Assembly (NCBI GenBank): GCA_005408345.1
Contig: SEMN01000585.1
Span: 1-64,000, forward strand
Length of the DNA: 64,000 bases
Direction: 5' to 3'
Origin: Macquaria australasica
Taxonomy: Eukaryota; Chordata; Actinopteri; Centrarchiformes; Percichthyidae
Shown here: positions 1 through 10,547 of the stretch, piece after piece
Layout: each line of letters begins with the position of its first letter
How positions within the stretch are numbered: position 1 is the stretch's first letter
Made by a program: the position numbers and the translations under genes
Notes under the pieces: model-generated
Seen by the model: only the letters and a program-made list of their open reading frames with translations
Database searches by the model: none
What the model was told of the DNA's origin: nothing

Positions 1-193
1 TCAAGGTTTCTACCTGTTAAAAGGGAGTTTTTCCTTGCCACTGTCGCATAGTGCTTGCTCATGGTGGGAACTGTTGGGTCTCTGTAAATATAAAGTCGGT
101 CTAGACTTGCTCTATTCAAAAAAGTGCCCTGAGATAACTTTGTTATGATATGGCGCTATATAAATAAAACTGAATTGAATTGAATTGAATTGA
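1..193 (+). mobile_element. 3' end of an L2-type LINE
   Basis: This stretch matches the last part of the L2 element at about 45,718-45,880, including the shared 'cctgttaaaagggagttttt' block and the 'ctatataaataaa' block. It ends in tandem GAATT units, the typical short-repeat tail of L2 elements. The rest of the copy lies before the window. It abuts, and interrupts, a V-type Ig exon on the other strand. Confidence 0.85.
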
Positions 194-709
194 ATAACCA
201 GAGAACAGTTCGCTGTAACACTCAGTCTGTCTGATTTAGCTTTGGTGTCTTTGTGAATCTGCCCAAGTTCAATCAGCTCTACTGATGCTGTGTTTCCTGA
301 AGCAAAAAAGATCCATGTAGTTCTGTCACATTTTTGCTGACCATCTATCACATTTCCACAAGTCAAAGTCACTTCATCTCCAACTCTGACAGTGAAGTAG
401 AGGAGATGTTGTTCAGCTGCTGCTGTTGAGAACATTATGAAAAATAAAGTGAAATGAGAAAATGTCTGTTATGTTCATAGTTAGTGTGACAATTATTTCT
501 TCATCTTTGGTTTCCAAAAGTTCACTAAACTCACCATGTTAGAAACAAACAGATTTGGTTTTAGGTAATAAAGGACCTTTAATTATATCGATAAAGTTAT
601 TTTTTTCAGTGTGCCTTCCATTTATATATGTGATATTTGTATTCTTACCTGTAAACTGAAGCACCGCTAGAAGAAATAAAGACATTTGAATCCATTTGAA
701 CTCAGCCAT
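194..709 (-). pseudogene. Ig receptor copy D, V exon cut by an L2 insertion
   Basis: The signal-peptide exon is 709-649 (starts MAEFKWIQMSLFLL, donor gtaaga). The V-type Ig exon starts at 422 after a cag acceptor. The V exon has the same framework as the intact copies: first Cys in LTCGNV, Trp in TTWIF, and TANCSLVI on the E strand. It then stops at 194, where the L2 tail begins, so the F strand with its second Cys is missing. Downstream exons would lie before base 1 and cannot be judged. The upstream ETS-like site pair is still present (802-833). Most likely a pseudogene of the same family as genes B and C. Confidence 0.75.
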
Positions 710-801
710 CGTGACTCTCTGTCCTTCTTCTGTCTCTTGTTCTCGTGCTAATAACTGTCTGACTTTCTAAACTAGTGCTTTAGCAGAGAGATGCTGCACC
801 T

Positions 802-833
802 ACTTCCTGTAGTTAGTGTGATGTCACTTCCTC
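802..833 (-). promoter_or_regulatory. Paired ETS/PU.1-like sites upstream of copy D
   Basis: On the plus strand acttcctgt (802-810) is followed by cacttcctc (825-833). On the gene strand these read as GGAAGT-type ETS cores, and the second (GAGGAAGTG) fits the PU.1 consensus. Starts are 23 bases apart, the same spacing as upstream of genes C and B. The pair lies about 90 bases upstream of the ATG. Function is inferred from conservation between copies. Confidence 0.5.
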
Positions 834-1017
834 ATAGTGACTATAGTAACAAACAAACTATATGAAGACTCAAGTTCACACCTTGTCCAGTCCCACGGTG
901 CATTTGTGACAATGACGTGTTTCACCTCCTGAAAAGAAGACGAAGAGGACAGAGGAAGATGAACGTGTGAAGATTGTTAGTTAAGATAAATGTTTGCAAT
1001 AACGCAACTTGTTTTCT

Positions 1018-1893
1018 TTAGATAGAGTTTATTAGAAAACAGACAGGATTCATGGTGATGTTTGACAGCACACATGAACAGACAGGTGAAGAGTCAAACT
1101 CCTCGTCCACCAGAATGAGACTCTTGATGTCCATGGTGCAATATGGTGATACTGTAGCAGCTGATGAAGAACACAGATAAGATGATATTTTACTGGTCTG
1201 AGACCTGCTGGTTCCTCTTTTCATCGTTGCAGATAGTTTTTTCAGAGAATTAAAGGGGAAGTTCTTTGCTGAGAATGTGGTTAACAACTGCAGCAGAGCT
1301 CTGGAGGTTTTACCCTCTAATGATGACCAGATAAACATCAGAAACACATGAGGCTCACAGGAACAGACAGTCCACACTTTATTAGGACATAAGACAAAGA
1401 GGCGCTAACCGAATTCTGTTGCAAACTACTTTAACTCCTGGAGGGTTTGGGGTCACTGAGACTAGTTGCAACAGAAGGTTAAAACATTGATGAGCGTCCT
1501 GACTGAAGTGTCTTTAACTGCTGGGACGTAGAGCATCAAGCCTCCACAATACGTAGCAGCAGGTCTGTTCATGTGGTTTTCAAAGGAAGTTCACAACTGA
1601 TGCAGGAAAAGACATTTTATAAATCTCACAGTGGGCTTCCTGATATGAGATGAAAAGACTTGAATATTGTTGTCTGTAAAGTCAGACTAAAACAGAAATG
1701 GCTTAGCACACAAAACACACACACATTTCTCACATTGATGAATAAAAACAAACACAATCAGTAATAAAAACCCAAAATGATCTTATAAGATTCTTGTTCT
1801 CTAAAGGCTTCAACTACTCGTGTAAATGTGATGTTATTTAACTGCAGTGGAGTCTTTTCTCTGATGAGTTGATGTTGATGTGGAAGTTGTTGA
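1018..1893 (-). other. 3' untranslated region of Ig receptor C
   Basis: This lies directly downstream of the last coding exon of gene C. It carries an AATAAA signal on the minus strand (plus-strand tttatt at 1028-1033). A diverged duplicate of its distal part occurs at about 8,265-8,580, so the 3' end was copied with the gene unit. Open frames here show no Ig or other known domain. Confidence 0.5.
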
Positions 1894-4800
1894 TCAGTGT
1901 AGTCCGACAGAGGCAGAAGGGTCTCCATCGTTTTCATAGTTCACCACACCATCATCTTCATCATTATTCACCTGTGAAACACAACACAAACAAACTGTCA
2001 CTCTGACACAGTTTACCAGACAGCTTTCACATCACTGACCCACATTTAACACAAGGAAATAAGAAATAATCTGACAGCACCTGAACGCACCATCAGTTCC
2101 TGTCTGATCTGGTCTTTATCTGACTGGCTGCTGGACAGTTTGCATTGGAACTAGATTTTAATCTGTAGATTATCCAGAGTAACATGGACACTGTTTCTTG
2201 AAATAAAACCAAATGACCTGTGTTAATTAATGCCACTAGAGGTAAAGTGAGAAAATACTGTATGATGTGATGTGATTTAGATGAACCAACCCTTTAATCT
2301 GGAACTCATAATGTTATTGTGTCTTCTATCTATATCTACAGTTTATAATGAAGAACTGACATCACACACACTGGTATAACTGTGTAAAGGACCAGTTGTA
2401 AAAACATGTCATTATTTAGTTGTAAAAACTCAGTGTTTTCATCCATCTGTGTTTGTTTCCCTGAAAAGACGAGAGAAAGAGTCGACTTTAGTTTCCACAG
2501 TGAAAATCCAGGTTTATCAAAGCTTCTTGTTTCTGAGTTTCATCTGTGAATGTTCTCACCTTCAGTTCTTGTCCATATGTTGACTGTCACAACAGTTATT
2601 ATGAGTGCTGCTAAACCCACAGACACAGTGATGAACCTCCACCAGCCTGGAAAGAGAATGAAAACATCACAGATATTTCAGCTGAAGCTTTCTGATCTGT
2701 TTAAAATAGGTGACTGACAGAGAAGAGAAATACATGTGATTTTAAAAATGATACAAATACCAAAAACCTGCAAAACTAATGACATTCCCATCATGCATCT
2801 ACATTTTTATCCAAATCTACAGTATTTGTGTATAAATTACATTCACGTCTCTTACATCTGTTTGATGTTGAGTACATATGAGGAAGCTACTTTGTTTCTC
2901 ACCTTCTTGTGTTGTTGTTGAGCTCATTGTTCTTGTTGGTGCTGCTGCTGATATTGATCTTGTTGTTGTTGCATCTCCACCTGACAAATAAAAAAAAAAC
3001 AAGGGTAGAAAGTTATTAGCAGAAATTCAGAAGCACAAGACGTGTGTTTAGCCGTGCTAGTGGTGTGTCTCTATGGCAACTTCATGGCAAACATACAAGT
3101 GTTTGCCATGAAGTTTGGTTCAGACATTCATGTCTCCCTCACGATGAATTGTAACAACTTTGGTGGTCCCCTGATTTCTTTCTCTAGCGCCATCATCAGG
3201 TCAAAGAATTTGTCCAGTACTTTGTGTTAAGCTTCCAGGCAAGGCAGGAAAGACCCAAATGCAGGACACAGACAGGCTTTTAACTGTTTACTAAAGAAAA
3301 TTAAGTTCTTCACAAAAAGGTTTTTTTCGAGCGCGACGTGACCAACCATGGGAATGGCAACGATCTGGCAACAAGACCAGGGAGACACTGACAATATATA
3401 CACAAGAGGTAATGGGGAACAGGTGGAAACAATCGGGGCGGGGCAGACAATCACACAGGCGGGAAACACACAAGGACTGGAAGTAAAGGGACCTGAAACG
3501 AGAGGGAAGGTTAGACTTTTCAAAATAAAACAGACACGCCAGAACAGGAAACAGAAATATGACAGACATGAACTTAACACAACCGACGAGACATAACAGT
3601 ACCCCCCCCTTTAGGACCGGCTCCCGACGGTCCAGCTTGATCTGGGTGAAGCCGATAGAAGTCATCAATTAAGCTCTTGTCAACAATAAAACTGGTCGGT
3701 ACCCAGGACCGTTCCTCAGGTCCGTACCCCTCCCAGTCTACCAAAAACTGTCTCCCCCGGCCCCTCTTCCTCACCGCCAGCAGTCTCTTGACCTTATAAA
3801 CGGGACCCCCTTCTATCATCTTAGGCGGCGGTGGAGGCTTGGTGGGTGGCATCAGTGGACTTTCACGGACCGGTTTTACCCTGCTTACGTGGAAGGTGGG
3901 ATGCACCCGGAGGGACCTGGGGAGTTTAAGTCGTACGGCCACAGGATTAATCACTTTGGAGACTGGGAAGGGTCCCACAAACCTGGGAGCAAGCTTTCTG
4001 GTGTGCACATGGAGAGGCAGGTCTTTAGAGGATAACCACACCCTCTGTCCCGGGGTGTACGATGGCGCCGGCCGGCGTCGATCGGCCGCCCTCTTCATGC
4101 AGGCTTGCCCCCTCAGGAGTATCCGGCGAGTGGCCGCCCAGATCTTCCTGCATCTCCTCACCAGGGCGTGGGCTGATGGTACCGTCACCTCCTTTTCATT
4201 AGCGGGAAAGAGTGGAGGTTGGTACCCATGGGCTGCCTGGAACGGCGAGAGACCGGTGGCTGCAGAAGGGAGCGTATTATGGGCGTACTCCACCCAGGTA
4301 AGATGTTTACTCCATGACGTCTGGTTCTGAGCCACCAGACATCTCAAGCCGGTCTCCAGTTCTTGATTGAGGCGCTCTGTCTGGCCATTGGACTCTGGGT
4401 GATAACCAGACGACAGGCTAACGGTGGCACCTAGGAGATGACAAAATTCTTTCCAAAACATGGAACTAAACTGGGGACCTCTATCTGATACAATGTCAGC
4501 AGGAAGACCATGAATGCGAATGACCTGATTAATCATAATCTCCGCCGTTTCTTTTGCTGTGGGCAATTTAGGCAATGGGATGAAGTGAGTCATCTTGGAG
4601 AACCTGTCTACCACCGTCAACACTGTCGTGTGTCCTCCAGACGGAGGCAGACCCGTGACAAAGTCTACAGAAATGTGCGACCAAGGCCGATGCGGTACTG
4701 GTAAGGGCTGCAAAAGCCCGACCCGGGCCTGCCTCGACGCCTTACTCTGGGCGCAGACAGAGCAGGCAGCCACGTATTCAGCCACATCCCTGGCGAGGGA

Positions 4801-7424
4801 CGACCACCAGAACCTTTGCCGAACCACAAAAGTGGTTCTACTAGTTCCAGGGTGGCATGTGAGCCGCGAGGTATGCCCAGTGGATAACCTGAGATCGCCA
4901 CCCTTCCGGTACATACAACCGGTTGGGGGGACAACCCTCAGGAGTGGGTACACCACTGCACGCCCTCTGCACATCTTTCATGGCTGATGAGTTCCAACCG
5001 CTGTCAGCGGCAAGGGTACGGAACTCAATGGCGTAATCAATTACCCGCCTGGACTTCTGCCTCAACCTCAGTAGCGCTCTAGAGGCCTCTCGAGCCGGGG
5101 AGGAATGGTCAAATAATTTAGATAAAGTCTGTGAAAAACCCTCTATGTCTTGACAAATGGCGGATCCGCGAGACCACTCTGCTGTGGCCCACGCCGCCGC
5201 CCGCCCGGTCAGGTGAGAAATCATAAATGCCACTTTGGAGTGCTCTGAGCAAAAGGCAGCAGGGTCATTCTTGAAGTGCAGTTCGCATTGTACTAGGAAG
5301 GATCGGCACTCACCCGAATTTCCTGAATACTTCTCTGGATGGGCTAGTTGGACGGGGCGTGGGACGACTTCTGGTCGGGATGTCGGAGTTAGCAATTGGA
5401 CAGGCGCTGGTGGTACGGGCTGGGGTGAAGCAAGACCCTCCAGGCGGCCCAAGACGAGCTGCAGCTGTGCAGCCAGATGGCTAACTTGATTTGCAACGGA
5501 TGACTGTAGTTCATTCTGTCGCTCAGCAATTTCAGATACTCCGTGTCCAATGGCGTTCAGCTGAGTCTCGTGTTGCAGTATCCTAGATCCCTGGGCTGCC
5601 AGAGCTGATCTGACTGAGCTTCCGTCCGCTGGGTCCATGTCTGGCCAGATCGTACTGTTAAGCTTCCAGGCAAGGCAGGAAAGACCCAAATGCAGGACGC
5701 AGGAGACAGACAGGCTTTTAACTGTTTACTAAAGAAAATTAAGTTCTTCACAAAAAGGTTTTTTTCGAGCGCGACGTGACCAACCATGGGAATGGCAACG
5801 ATCTGGCAACAAGACCAGGGAGACACTGACAATATATACACAAGAGGTAATGGGGAACAGGTGGAAACAATCGGGGCGGGGCAGACAATCACACAGGCGG
5901 GAAACACACAAGGACTGGAAGTAAAGGGACCTGAAACGAGAGGGAAGGTTAGACTTTTCAAAATAAAACAGACACGCCAGAACAGGAAACAGAAATATGA
6001 CAGACATGAACTTAACACAACCGACGAGACATAACACTTTGTTTTATGACCAAATACCTGCAAAACTAATGACATTCCCATCAGCCTCAGCTGTACTTTG
6101 TGTTTGGTGCTAATTAGCAAATGGTAGCATGCTAACACACTAAACTAAGATGGTGAACATATTAAACCTTATATGTTAACATGCTGACGTTAGCATTTAG
6201 CTCAAAGTTCCACTGTTCCTAAGTACCGCCTCCTTTCAGTACACATGAGTACACACTACTGAGTTTCCCACCTTCTCGTGTTGTTGTCGTTGTTGGTGGT
6301 TCTGCTGTTGATATTGATCTTGTTGCTGTTGGATCCTCACCTGACAAATTAAAATACAAAAACCAACAAACTGGAAAACACCTCATGTTCATAAATGAGA
6401 AAGAATGATGTCATCTTAAAGCTTAAAGTCCATCAAATAATCAAACGTAGTTTAGTTTAAACAGCTCATCATATTCTCACCTGGTGTCTCACCTGAGGAC
6501 TGAGGGCTGAAGGTCAACACCTGCACTTTTCCACTGTAGATATCTGTCACTTTACATTTCAACAACTCATCATACTTTGACTTCAGCTTGAGATAAGAGA
6601 CAAGAAATGTGACAGTAACTGAGCACTCAGACCGTGACGTCTTTGTGTCTTTGTTATCTACATCCACATCTTTACCCTCAAACAGCCACTTCACTGTGTG
6701 TTCACACCCTCCAAATGTCGACACAGAGCAGGTTAACGTCACTTTATCACTGTTGTTATGTTCAGTCACTGGTGAAGATGGAGATATTGTGAGAGAAAGA
6801 CAACAAGAGTCAATTTAACTTCCTCACTGTAATCATAATTATTGTAATGTTTCAGTATTTTGTTCTAACAAGACAGTTTGAGCTGAAAACATTATGATGT
6901 AAATACTCACTGCTAATAACAGACAGATGAACCTGAGAGTCTTGATGTCCTGATCTGAACTGTCTGCAGGTGTAGTAACCAGCATCCTCGACTGTGACCT
7001 TCTTTATAACCAGAGAACAGTTCGCTGTAACACTCAGTCTGTCTGATTCAGCTTTGGCGTTTTTACCAATCTGTCCAAGTTCAATCAGCTCTACTGGTGC
7101 TGTGTTTCCTGAACCACTGAAGATCCAGTTAGTACCGTCACATTTGTTCTGACCATCTATCACATTTCCACAAGGCAAAGTCACCTCATCTCCAACTCTG
7201 ATGACAAACCAGGGGGGAAGTTGTCCAGACACTGCTGTTGAAAAGATGAGAGAAAAATAAGATCATGGCTTTTATGTTGAGATTTGGTGGATCATTTTAG
7301 ATCCAACAGAAGTTTGTTTTGCAATGTTTCTGTTAGTCAAAAGCATGTTGGATGCATCCTTACCTGTAAAGTGAAGCAGCAGCATCAGAAATAAAGACAC
7401 TTTAATCCATCTGAATTCAGCCAT
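1894..7424 (-). CDS. Ig receptor C: two-Ig-domain type I membrane protein, tail probably damaged
   Basis: Exons read on the minus strand: 7424-7364 (signal peptide, MAEFRWIKVSLFLMLLL), 7234-6911 (V-type Ig), 6768-6481 (second Ig), 6340-6272 and 2980-2903 (two Thr-rich stalk exons), 2646-2560 (TM, VSVGLAALIITVVTVNIW), an exon starting at 2460, and 1971-1894 (tail, stop). The V domain has Cys in LPCGNV, Trp in NWIF and Cys in YYTCRQ; domain 2 has LTCSV, KWLFEG and a late Cys. All borders up to the TM exon keep phase 1. The exon at 2460 lacks the GT donor its paralogues have, through a 2-bp loss, so reading continues to a stop at 2336. The tail exon has VNYEND, where copy A has VNYENV. A Ty3/Gypsy element sits between the two stalk exons. 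The family resembles teleost two-Ig immune receptors (DICP/NITR/CD300-like groups); exact assignment is open. Confidence 0.65.
2736..3219. repeat. Old interspersed repeat, left part (host of the Gypsy insertion)
   Basis: The phrase 'ctgcaaaactaatgacattc' occurs at about 2,767, again at about 6,059 just beyond the Gypsy element, and with a small change at about 20,655. The block 3,040-3,219 runs up to the Gypsy target-site duplication and continues after it. The stalk exon at 2903-2980 lies inside this span and is not part of the repeat. Confidence 0.45.
3225..3598 (-). repeat. 3' LTR of the Gypsy element
   Basis: 374 bp. On the minus (element) strand this is the downstream LTR. The integrase reading frame ends inside its first 25 bases. 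Confidence 0.92.
3574..4974 (-). CDS. Gypsy integrase with C-terminal chromodomain (pol 3' part)
   Basis: A 466-codon open frame. The usable integrase sequence begins around 4,868; upstream of that the integrase N-terminus continues in the gag frame, so one small frameshift lies near 4,868. Visible parts in order: zinc-binding HHCC region (LTCHPG, then ACSVC), catalytic core with Asp in SVDFVTG, Asp in IVSDRGPQF and Glu in ESNGQTERLNQ, a GPY/F-like segment (GPFPVSK), then a chromodomain (VYKVKRLLAVR, FLVDWEGYGPEERSW). It ends with a stop inside the 3' LTR. All three catalytic acidic residues are present. Chromodomains in this clade are thought to guide integration to marked chromatin. No PR, RT or RNase H sequence is encoded by this copy, so it could move only with help from another element. 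Confidence 0.9.
   Translation of the reverse strand: MCRGRAVVYPLLRVVPPTGCMYRKGGDLRLSTGHTSRLTCHPGTSRTTFVVRQRFWWSSLARDVAEYVAACSVCAQSKASRQARVGLLQPLPVPHRPWSHISVDFVTGLPPSGGHTTVLTVVDRFSKMTHFIPLPKLPTAKETAEIMINQVIRIHGLPADIVSDRGPQFSSMFWKEFCHLLGATVSLSSGYHPESNGQTERLNQELETGLRCLVAQNQTSWSKHLTWVEYAHNTLPSAATGLSPFQAAHGYQPPLFPANEKEVTVPSAHALVRRCRKIWAATRRILLRGQACMKRAADRRRPAPSYTPGQRVWLSSKDLPLHVHTRKLAPRFVGPFPVSKVINPVAVRLKLPRSLRVHPTFHVSRVKPVRESPLMPPTKPPPPPKMIEGGPVYKVKRLLAVRKRGRGRQFLVDWEGYGPEERSWVPTSFIVDKSLIDDFYRLHPDQAGPSGAGPKGGGTVMSRRLC
4985..5638 (-). CDS. Gypsy gag-like protein, C-terminally replaced
   Basis: The frame starts at ATG 5638 (MDPADGSS), just after the 5' LTR. It shows an N-terminal coiled-coil-prone stretch (EIAERQNELQSSVANQVS), then a Ty3-type capsid core with YSGNSGECRSFLVQCELHF, AFMISHLTGRAAAWATAEW and YAIEFRTLAADSGWN. 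Around 4,985 the gag sequence ends abruptly and the frame runs into integrase N-terminal sequence, stopping at about 4,841. No CCHC knuckle or protease follows. The join marks the internal deletion. Confidence 0.82.
5656..6036 (-). repeat. 5' LTR of the Gypsy element
   Basis: 381 bp, identical to the other LTR by eye apart from a 7-bp insertion. On the element strand this is the promoter LTR. A primer-binding site next to it could not be assigned with confidence. Confidence 0.9.
6042..6235. repeat. Old interspersed repeat, right part
   Basis: Continues the repeat interrupted by the Gypsy element. It contains the 'agcatgctaacacactaaac' block seen again at about 20,722. The same block family is common in perch-like fish introns. 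Confidence 0.6.
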
Positions 7425-7499
7425 CGTGCTTGAGTCTTTTTTCTGTCCTCTCTCAGCTACTAACTGTCAGAGTCTCTCAACTGGTGCGTGTTCTAACCT

Positions 7500-7531
7500 A
7501 CTTCCTGTGATGACATATGTGTAACTTCCTC
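7500..7531 (-). promoter_or_regulatory. Paired ETS/PU.1-like sites upstream of gene C
   Basis: acttcctgt at 7500-7508 and aacttcctc at 7523-7531 (plus strand), 23 bases apart, about 80 bases upstream of the ATG at 7424. Same order and spacing as at copies D and B. Confidence 0.5.
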
Positions 7532-8264
7532 ATTGTGACTTTTATCTCTTTTGTAAATTGCTCAATTTACGCTACACAGATGCTCAACCTACATCATCTT
7601 TTCACTAATCTCTCTGAATTTGAACAGAGACGGTTTAACTTTTACATTTTAACCATTGCGCTAACACTCTCATCCACGCTAATTTACATCAGATTAAACA
7701 GTAGATTACTAATCCATCAGCATTAACAATTATTAATTATTAACAGTAAAGAGGTCAGGGATCAGATGTCACAGCAGCCTGTAAAAGATCCTGAGGAGAT
7801 AAGCTTAGGAGGAAAGCAGAGGGGAGTTTGGTAATGCTTTATTTAATTGGTCCTGTAAGTTTTTAATAACTTATTTTTTGTTGAAATTATTTGCTTGCCT
7901 GTAATTTATAGTTTGACAGAAAGACACATTGCACTGATGTGAAGACAGTTACTTTAGAAGGCTAAGCAACAAATTAACTGAAACTAATTCAAAGTGTGTC
8001 CATTGAGATTGTCAGTTTCCTTTAATTAGTACAAACTGACATTTAGTCCTTTACAGGAACCTTCTTAAGGACTTACAGCTATCGGTCTCTTTTTAGGAAG
8101 CTTTTAGCCTCTTCTGTTGCACTACCATTGCAACTACAAACCAACATAATGCTGTATCAAGTAAAACATAGAAGAGTCAACAAGTGCACATCATTTCCAG
8201 TTACGCACTTTGGTCACGTGTCTGAAAATAAGAAGAAGACGAAGGTTCTTCGTTAGTTAAGATA
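7532..8264. other. Intergenic spacer
   Basis: AT-rich sequence between the 5' flank of gene C and the duplicated 3'-UTR relic. The only long open frame (7517-7726, plus strand) has no recognisable domain. I see no gene here. Confidence 0.5.
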
Positions 8265-8580
8265 AATGTTTGCAATAATCTAACTTGTTTTCTTTAGATA
8301 GTGTTTATTAGAAAACAGACAGGTAAAGAGACTCCTGATGGTGCAATATGGTGGATGTTACTGTAGCAGCTGATGAAGAACACAGATAAGATGATATTTT
8401 ACTGGTCTGAGACCTGCTGGTTCCTCATCGTATGGAGCATAATATATTTCTGAGAACTGAAGGGGAAGTGTTTTTATGAGAATTTGGTTAAAAACAGTAG
8501 GTGAGCTTTGGGGGCTTTACACTCTAATCATGGACATCAGAAACACATGAGGCTCACAGGAACAGACAGTAGACACTTTA
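8265..8580 (-). pseudogene. Duplicated 3'-UTR relic of an Ig receptor unit
   Basis: This matches the distal 3' region of gene C (about 1,000-1,377) over most of its length, with indels: the shared phrases include 'tgtttattagaaaacagac' and 'gatgatattttactggtctg'. The AATAAA-type signal is kept (8,301-8,306 reversed). No coding exons with this 3' end remain directly upstream, so it marks an eroded unit, perhaps that of pseudogene E. Confidence 0.6.
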
Positions 8581-8739
8581 CTACTTTAATTCAGGTGCTG
8601 TTGAAATGTTTTGGATGATTTGGGATCATCGAGACCACAGCACTGTTTACTGATAGATTATAATTAAGAATTGCTCATTGCTAATAATCTGTCACTCTAA
8701 TTATGAAAATGTCTTAAAAACCAAAATGATGATTTAGAC

Positions 8740-9165
8740 CATTATTAATAATATAACTATTATTATATTCATATTAGTATTATTTATTATTAATATTAAC
8801 ATCAATACCATTACCACAACTATTACTTTACATCTCTATGTAGAACTGTACTGTACTACTGTATGTTCTCTTTCCTCCTGCTCTCTGTCTCTCTCTATCT
8901 CTCTCTCTCTCTCAACTAACCCAGTCGAGGCAGATGACCGCCCACCCAGGGTCTGGTTCTGGTTCTGGTTCTGCTTGAGGTTTCTGCCTGTTAAAAGGGA
9001 GTTTTTCCTTGCCACTGTCGCCTAGTGTTGCTCAGGGTGGGAATTGTTGGGTCTCTGTAAATATAAAGAGTCGGTCCAGACCTGCTCTACATGAAAAAGC
9101 GCCCTGAGATAACCTTGTTATGATATGGCACTATATAAATAAAACTGAATCAAATTAAATCCAAA
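8740..9165 (+). mobile_element. 5'-truncated L2 LINE 3' end
   Basis: Matches the last approximately 400 bases of the L2 element at 42,180-45,880, including 'aacatcaataccattaccac' and 'cctgttaaaagggagttttt'. It has a (CT)n tract (about 8,890-8,914) and 'ctggtt' duplications of its own. The tail is degenerate (gaatcaaattaaatcc), suggesting an older copy than the one at base 1. Confidence 0.85.
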
Positions 9166-9924
9166 TCATTTGGGATTTTCAGTCATTCTGCTACTCTCAA
9201 TCCAAATAAGGGATGTCACATCCGTTTGCGTTTGGACTGGTTCATACCAGGACTTTTAAAACAAACTCAACACAGATGCAAAAGTTCAAATTGTTGGATA
9301 TCAAACAAAAACAGTATCACATTCATCACTGAGCACAACAACGTACCTGACAGCAAGTTCATTATGGAAAACTAATTTAAAGCAGGCATGAATGTTGGGT
9401 TATTGCTTCTGCTTTTTACACTGTGCTATACTAGTTAACATACTACACACACTTTTGGACAAAAAGAACTTGCAGCAATTAATCCTGGAAATTATAATAA
9501 AAATATGTGTAAAAGAAAGAAAAATACACCTGGTGTGTGTTAAACATTTGATGTAACATTACTACATTGTAATATAGTTCTTGTTTTTGTCTTTCCCTTT
9601 ATTTATCAAGAGCAGTCAACACTGCACACTGTCTGTAACTGTGTGAGAACACCAGGGGAAAACATAAAAGGCTGTCAAAGGTTTGAACTGCGTAAAGAGA
9701 ATCAATGCAGCAACAATAATCAAGTTAACAATTCACATTATACATAGTGAGCATTCCCATAGAAGCCCAGTATTAATGTTAAATGATGTTTTGACCTATC
9801 GTTCAGCACATCACTGGATATCAGGCTGTGCCGTCATAAATCTACTGAGCCCTCTGACAGGCGACACTGTTCTCTAACCCTAACCTAACGTACCTTTAAG
9901 CTGCCTTTGAATCCTACTCTCACC
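9166..9924. other. Intergenic spacer
   Basis: No splice-flanked coding segment, RNA gene or repeat could be supported here. The sequence is AT-rich. Confidence 0.4.
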
Positions 9925-10156
9925 CAAACAAAGAGCAGATACTTGGTGGCTTGACCCAGCATCCTGTATATATTACGTTTTCAGGAGACAAAGCAACTTC
10001 ATCTTTAACTCTGACAGTGACAGAAGGCAAATATTGTCCACTTAAAGCTGTGGAACAAACGAGAGAGAAATAATATGGGGATTCATTTAAATACTGAATT
10101 GTCTGTAGTGAGACAGCAGCATCAGAAATAATTTGAATCCGTCTGAAATCAGACAT
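9925..10156 (-). pseudogene. Ig receptor relic E
   Basis: The signal-peptide exon remnant (from ATG 10156, MSDFRRIQ) parallels gene A's MSGFRRIK but has a short deletion that shifts the frame. A V-exon remnant follows at about 10,050-9,930 with GQYLPSVTVRVKDEVAL and ENVIYT, then diverges before the Trp and second Cys. Flanking sequence near 10,400 resembles the upstream flank of gene A near 20,180, so E and A share an ancestor. Not functional. Confidence 0.75.
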
Positions 10157-10497
10157 TCTGGTTTCCCTGATAGAGTGATGATGCTGGTAGTGTTTCTGCC
10201 GCTGAGACAGGAAGTGTTTCTGTGGTGAAGAATAACATGAAAGAAATATAAATATAGAGTAAAACATTAAAACACTTTATCTTATCTTTTGTAATTTGTT
10301 GAATTCTTAGTTTTCTTAATGTTTAAGACAAATTAAAGATTAAGGTCAAAACTACTAACGTAATGTCAACAACAAGACTGACCAGCTGCTGTGTGATAAG
10401 ACATGGTGGTGTGTCTGTGGTTAGTAAGGTGTTAGTTTCTATTAGGACCTTTACTTTGTATTGAAAGATTCATGGACAGACTTTTGGTGTGAATGCA

Positions 10498-10507
10498 GCA
10501 GAAGCAG

Positions 10508-10547
<40 letters not shown>

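Larger units (their letters stand above)
3225..6036 (-). mobile_element. Young Ty3/Gypsy chromodomain retrotransposon, internally deleted
   Basis: LTRs are 3225-3598 and 5656-6036. Both begin TGTTAAGC and end CATAACA on the plus strand, flanked by a 5-bp target duplication ctttg (3220-3224, 6037-6041). They differ only by a 7-bp indel near 3,285/5,684; I saw no base substitution. The internal region reads on the minus strand: gag from ATG 5638, then integrase and chromodomain. A polypurine tract (plus-strand run of eight C and TTTAGGA, 3602-3615) abuts the downstream LTR. Protease, reverse transcriptase and RNase H are absent: gag runs into the integrase N-terminus near 4,985. It is a recent, non-autonomous deletion derivative inserted in an intron of gene C. 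Confidence 0.93.

Noticed and set aside
1018..1377. 119-codon minus-strand open frame
   Set aside because: It lies in the 3' UTR of Ig receptor C, has no domain, and its diverged duplicate at about 8,265-8,580 does not keep the frame.
3348..3596. 82-codon plus-strand frame present twice (also 5786-6034)
   Set aside because: It is the antisense of the LTR and appears twice only because the two LTRs are nearly identical.
3839..4987. Plus-strand open frames opposite the Gypsy integrase
   Set aside because: Shadows of the integrase frame on the other strand; no motif of their own.
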